Assembly (NCBI GenBank): GCA_030611285.1
Contig: JAUWQC010000056.1
Span: 1 to 6,549, forward strand
Length of the DNA stretch: 6,549 bases
Source: a bacterium
GTDB taxonomy: Bacteria; Actinomycetota; Humimicrobiia; Humimicrobiales; Humimicrobiaceae
Reading direction: 5' to 3'
This document shows positions 6,323 to 6,549 of the stretch, one piece after another (within the stretch, counting starts at the first letter, position 1; each line of letters starts with the position of its first letter). The position numbers were made by a program, and so were the translations under genes. The notes below the pieces were generated by a model, which was given only the letters and a program-made list of their open reading frames with translations, did not search any database and was not told where the DNA came from.

Positions 6323-6451
6323 GTAGATAAAATGTTTAAGGTTAAAGAAAATATAATTCCTGATGAGAATAATTTTAAGATATATAATAGAATCTACCCG
6401 GGATTTAAAGCTGTCTATGAAGGACTTAAGTTTGTGCATACTCTGAAGTAA
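6317..6451 (+). pseudogene. C-terminal fragment of a second FGGY carbohydrate kinase, inverted
   Basis: On the plus strand an open frame reads FVDKMFKVKENIIPDENN and FKIYNRIYPGFKAVYEGLK, ending VHTLK and a TAA at 6449-6451. This is the typical C-terminal helix region of FGGY kinases: a hydrophobic stretch, PDE-N, then KxYxxxYPxFKxxYexL. It aligns with the last 44 or so residues of the intact kinase in this window (PDEDN, RIYPIFKKAY) but is clearly a different sequence, so it is a paralog remnant and not a duplicated copy. Over 90% of the gene is absent, and no ribosome site or start belongs to it. It abuts the pfkB fragment head to head at about 6317-6322. It is almost certainly non-functional. 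Confidence 0.7.
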
Positions 6452-6549
6452 TTTACCGAGAAAATTTCAAGAGAATTGGTACCCAAGTCGCTCGATCAAT
6501 ATCCGTCCCGTTTCCGCGTGTATTTAGCGATGAAATTGTATGGCGAGGG
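6452..6549. other. Unidentified right-edge segment, more GC-rich than the rest
   Basis: Ninety-eight bases at about 45% G+C by my count, visibly richer than the AT-rich genes beside them. One plus-strand frame is open throughout (ends VYLAMKLYGEG), without a start codon or ribosome site, and another plus frame is also open for most of it. I cannot assign either. It could be the beginning of a mobile element or foreign DNA that broke the kinase genes, but no terminal repeat or transposase motif is visible in so short a piece. Confidence 0.3.

Overview
The window is AT-rich DNA with strong AGGAGG-type ribosome binding sites. Almost every gene lies on the minus strand, so the genes read right to left. 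Gene style (short spacers, a cupin-type phosphoglucose isomerase, an HPS/PHI pair, a HutC-type GntR regulator) suggests an anaerobic, low-GC, Firmicutes-like bacterium such as Halanaerobiales or Atribacterota. This is an inference from style; no phylogenetic marker gene is present.

Layout in transcription order (right to left): an unidentified edge segment (6452-6549); the plus-strand C-terminal scrap of a second FGGY sugar kinase (6317-6451); a truncated, frameshifted ribokinase-like PfkB gene (5948-6322); an intact xylulokinase-like FGGY kinase (4404-5936); an HPS/KGPDC-family lyase overlapping it by 4 bases (3775-4407); a frameshifted aldo/keto reductase (2782-3756); an intact 6-phospho-3-hexuloisomerase (2197-2757); a frameshifted gene for a small unknown protein (1970-2171); and a cupin phosphoglucose isomerase whose reading frame breaks at an A8 tract (1226-1738, with the out-of-frame tail reaching 1173). 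Next come a non-coding stretch with a perfect palindrome and a near-consensus promoter (960-1019), a KDPG/KHG aldolase (252-911), and the N-terminal part of a GntR-family regulator running off the left edge (1-187).

How the genes may work together: the FGGY kinase would phosphorylate a ketose. The HPS-like enzyme would interconvert a pentulose 5-phosphate and a hexulose 6-phosphate (or decarboxylate a keto-hexonate phosphate). PHI would convert 3-hexulose 6-phosphate to fructose 6-phosphate, and the cupin GPI would make glucose 6-phosphate. The aldolase has its own promoter and is probably co-transcribed with, and perhaps controlled by, the GntR regulator.

The striking general feature is that four intact genes alternate with four genes broken by single-base indels, plus one truncated inverted fragment. 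This is either real, recent decay of a sugar-catabolic operon or indel error in an assembly. The sequence alone does not settle which, although a Tyr where the AKR catalytic His should be, and the inverted junction near 6320, cannot be explained by simple homopolymer miscounting.
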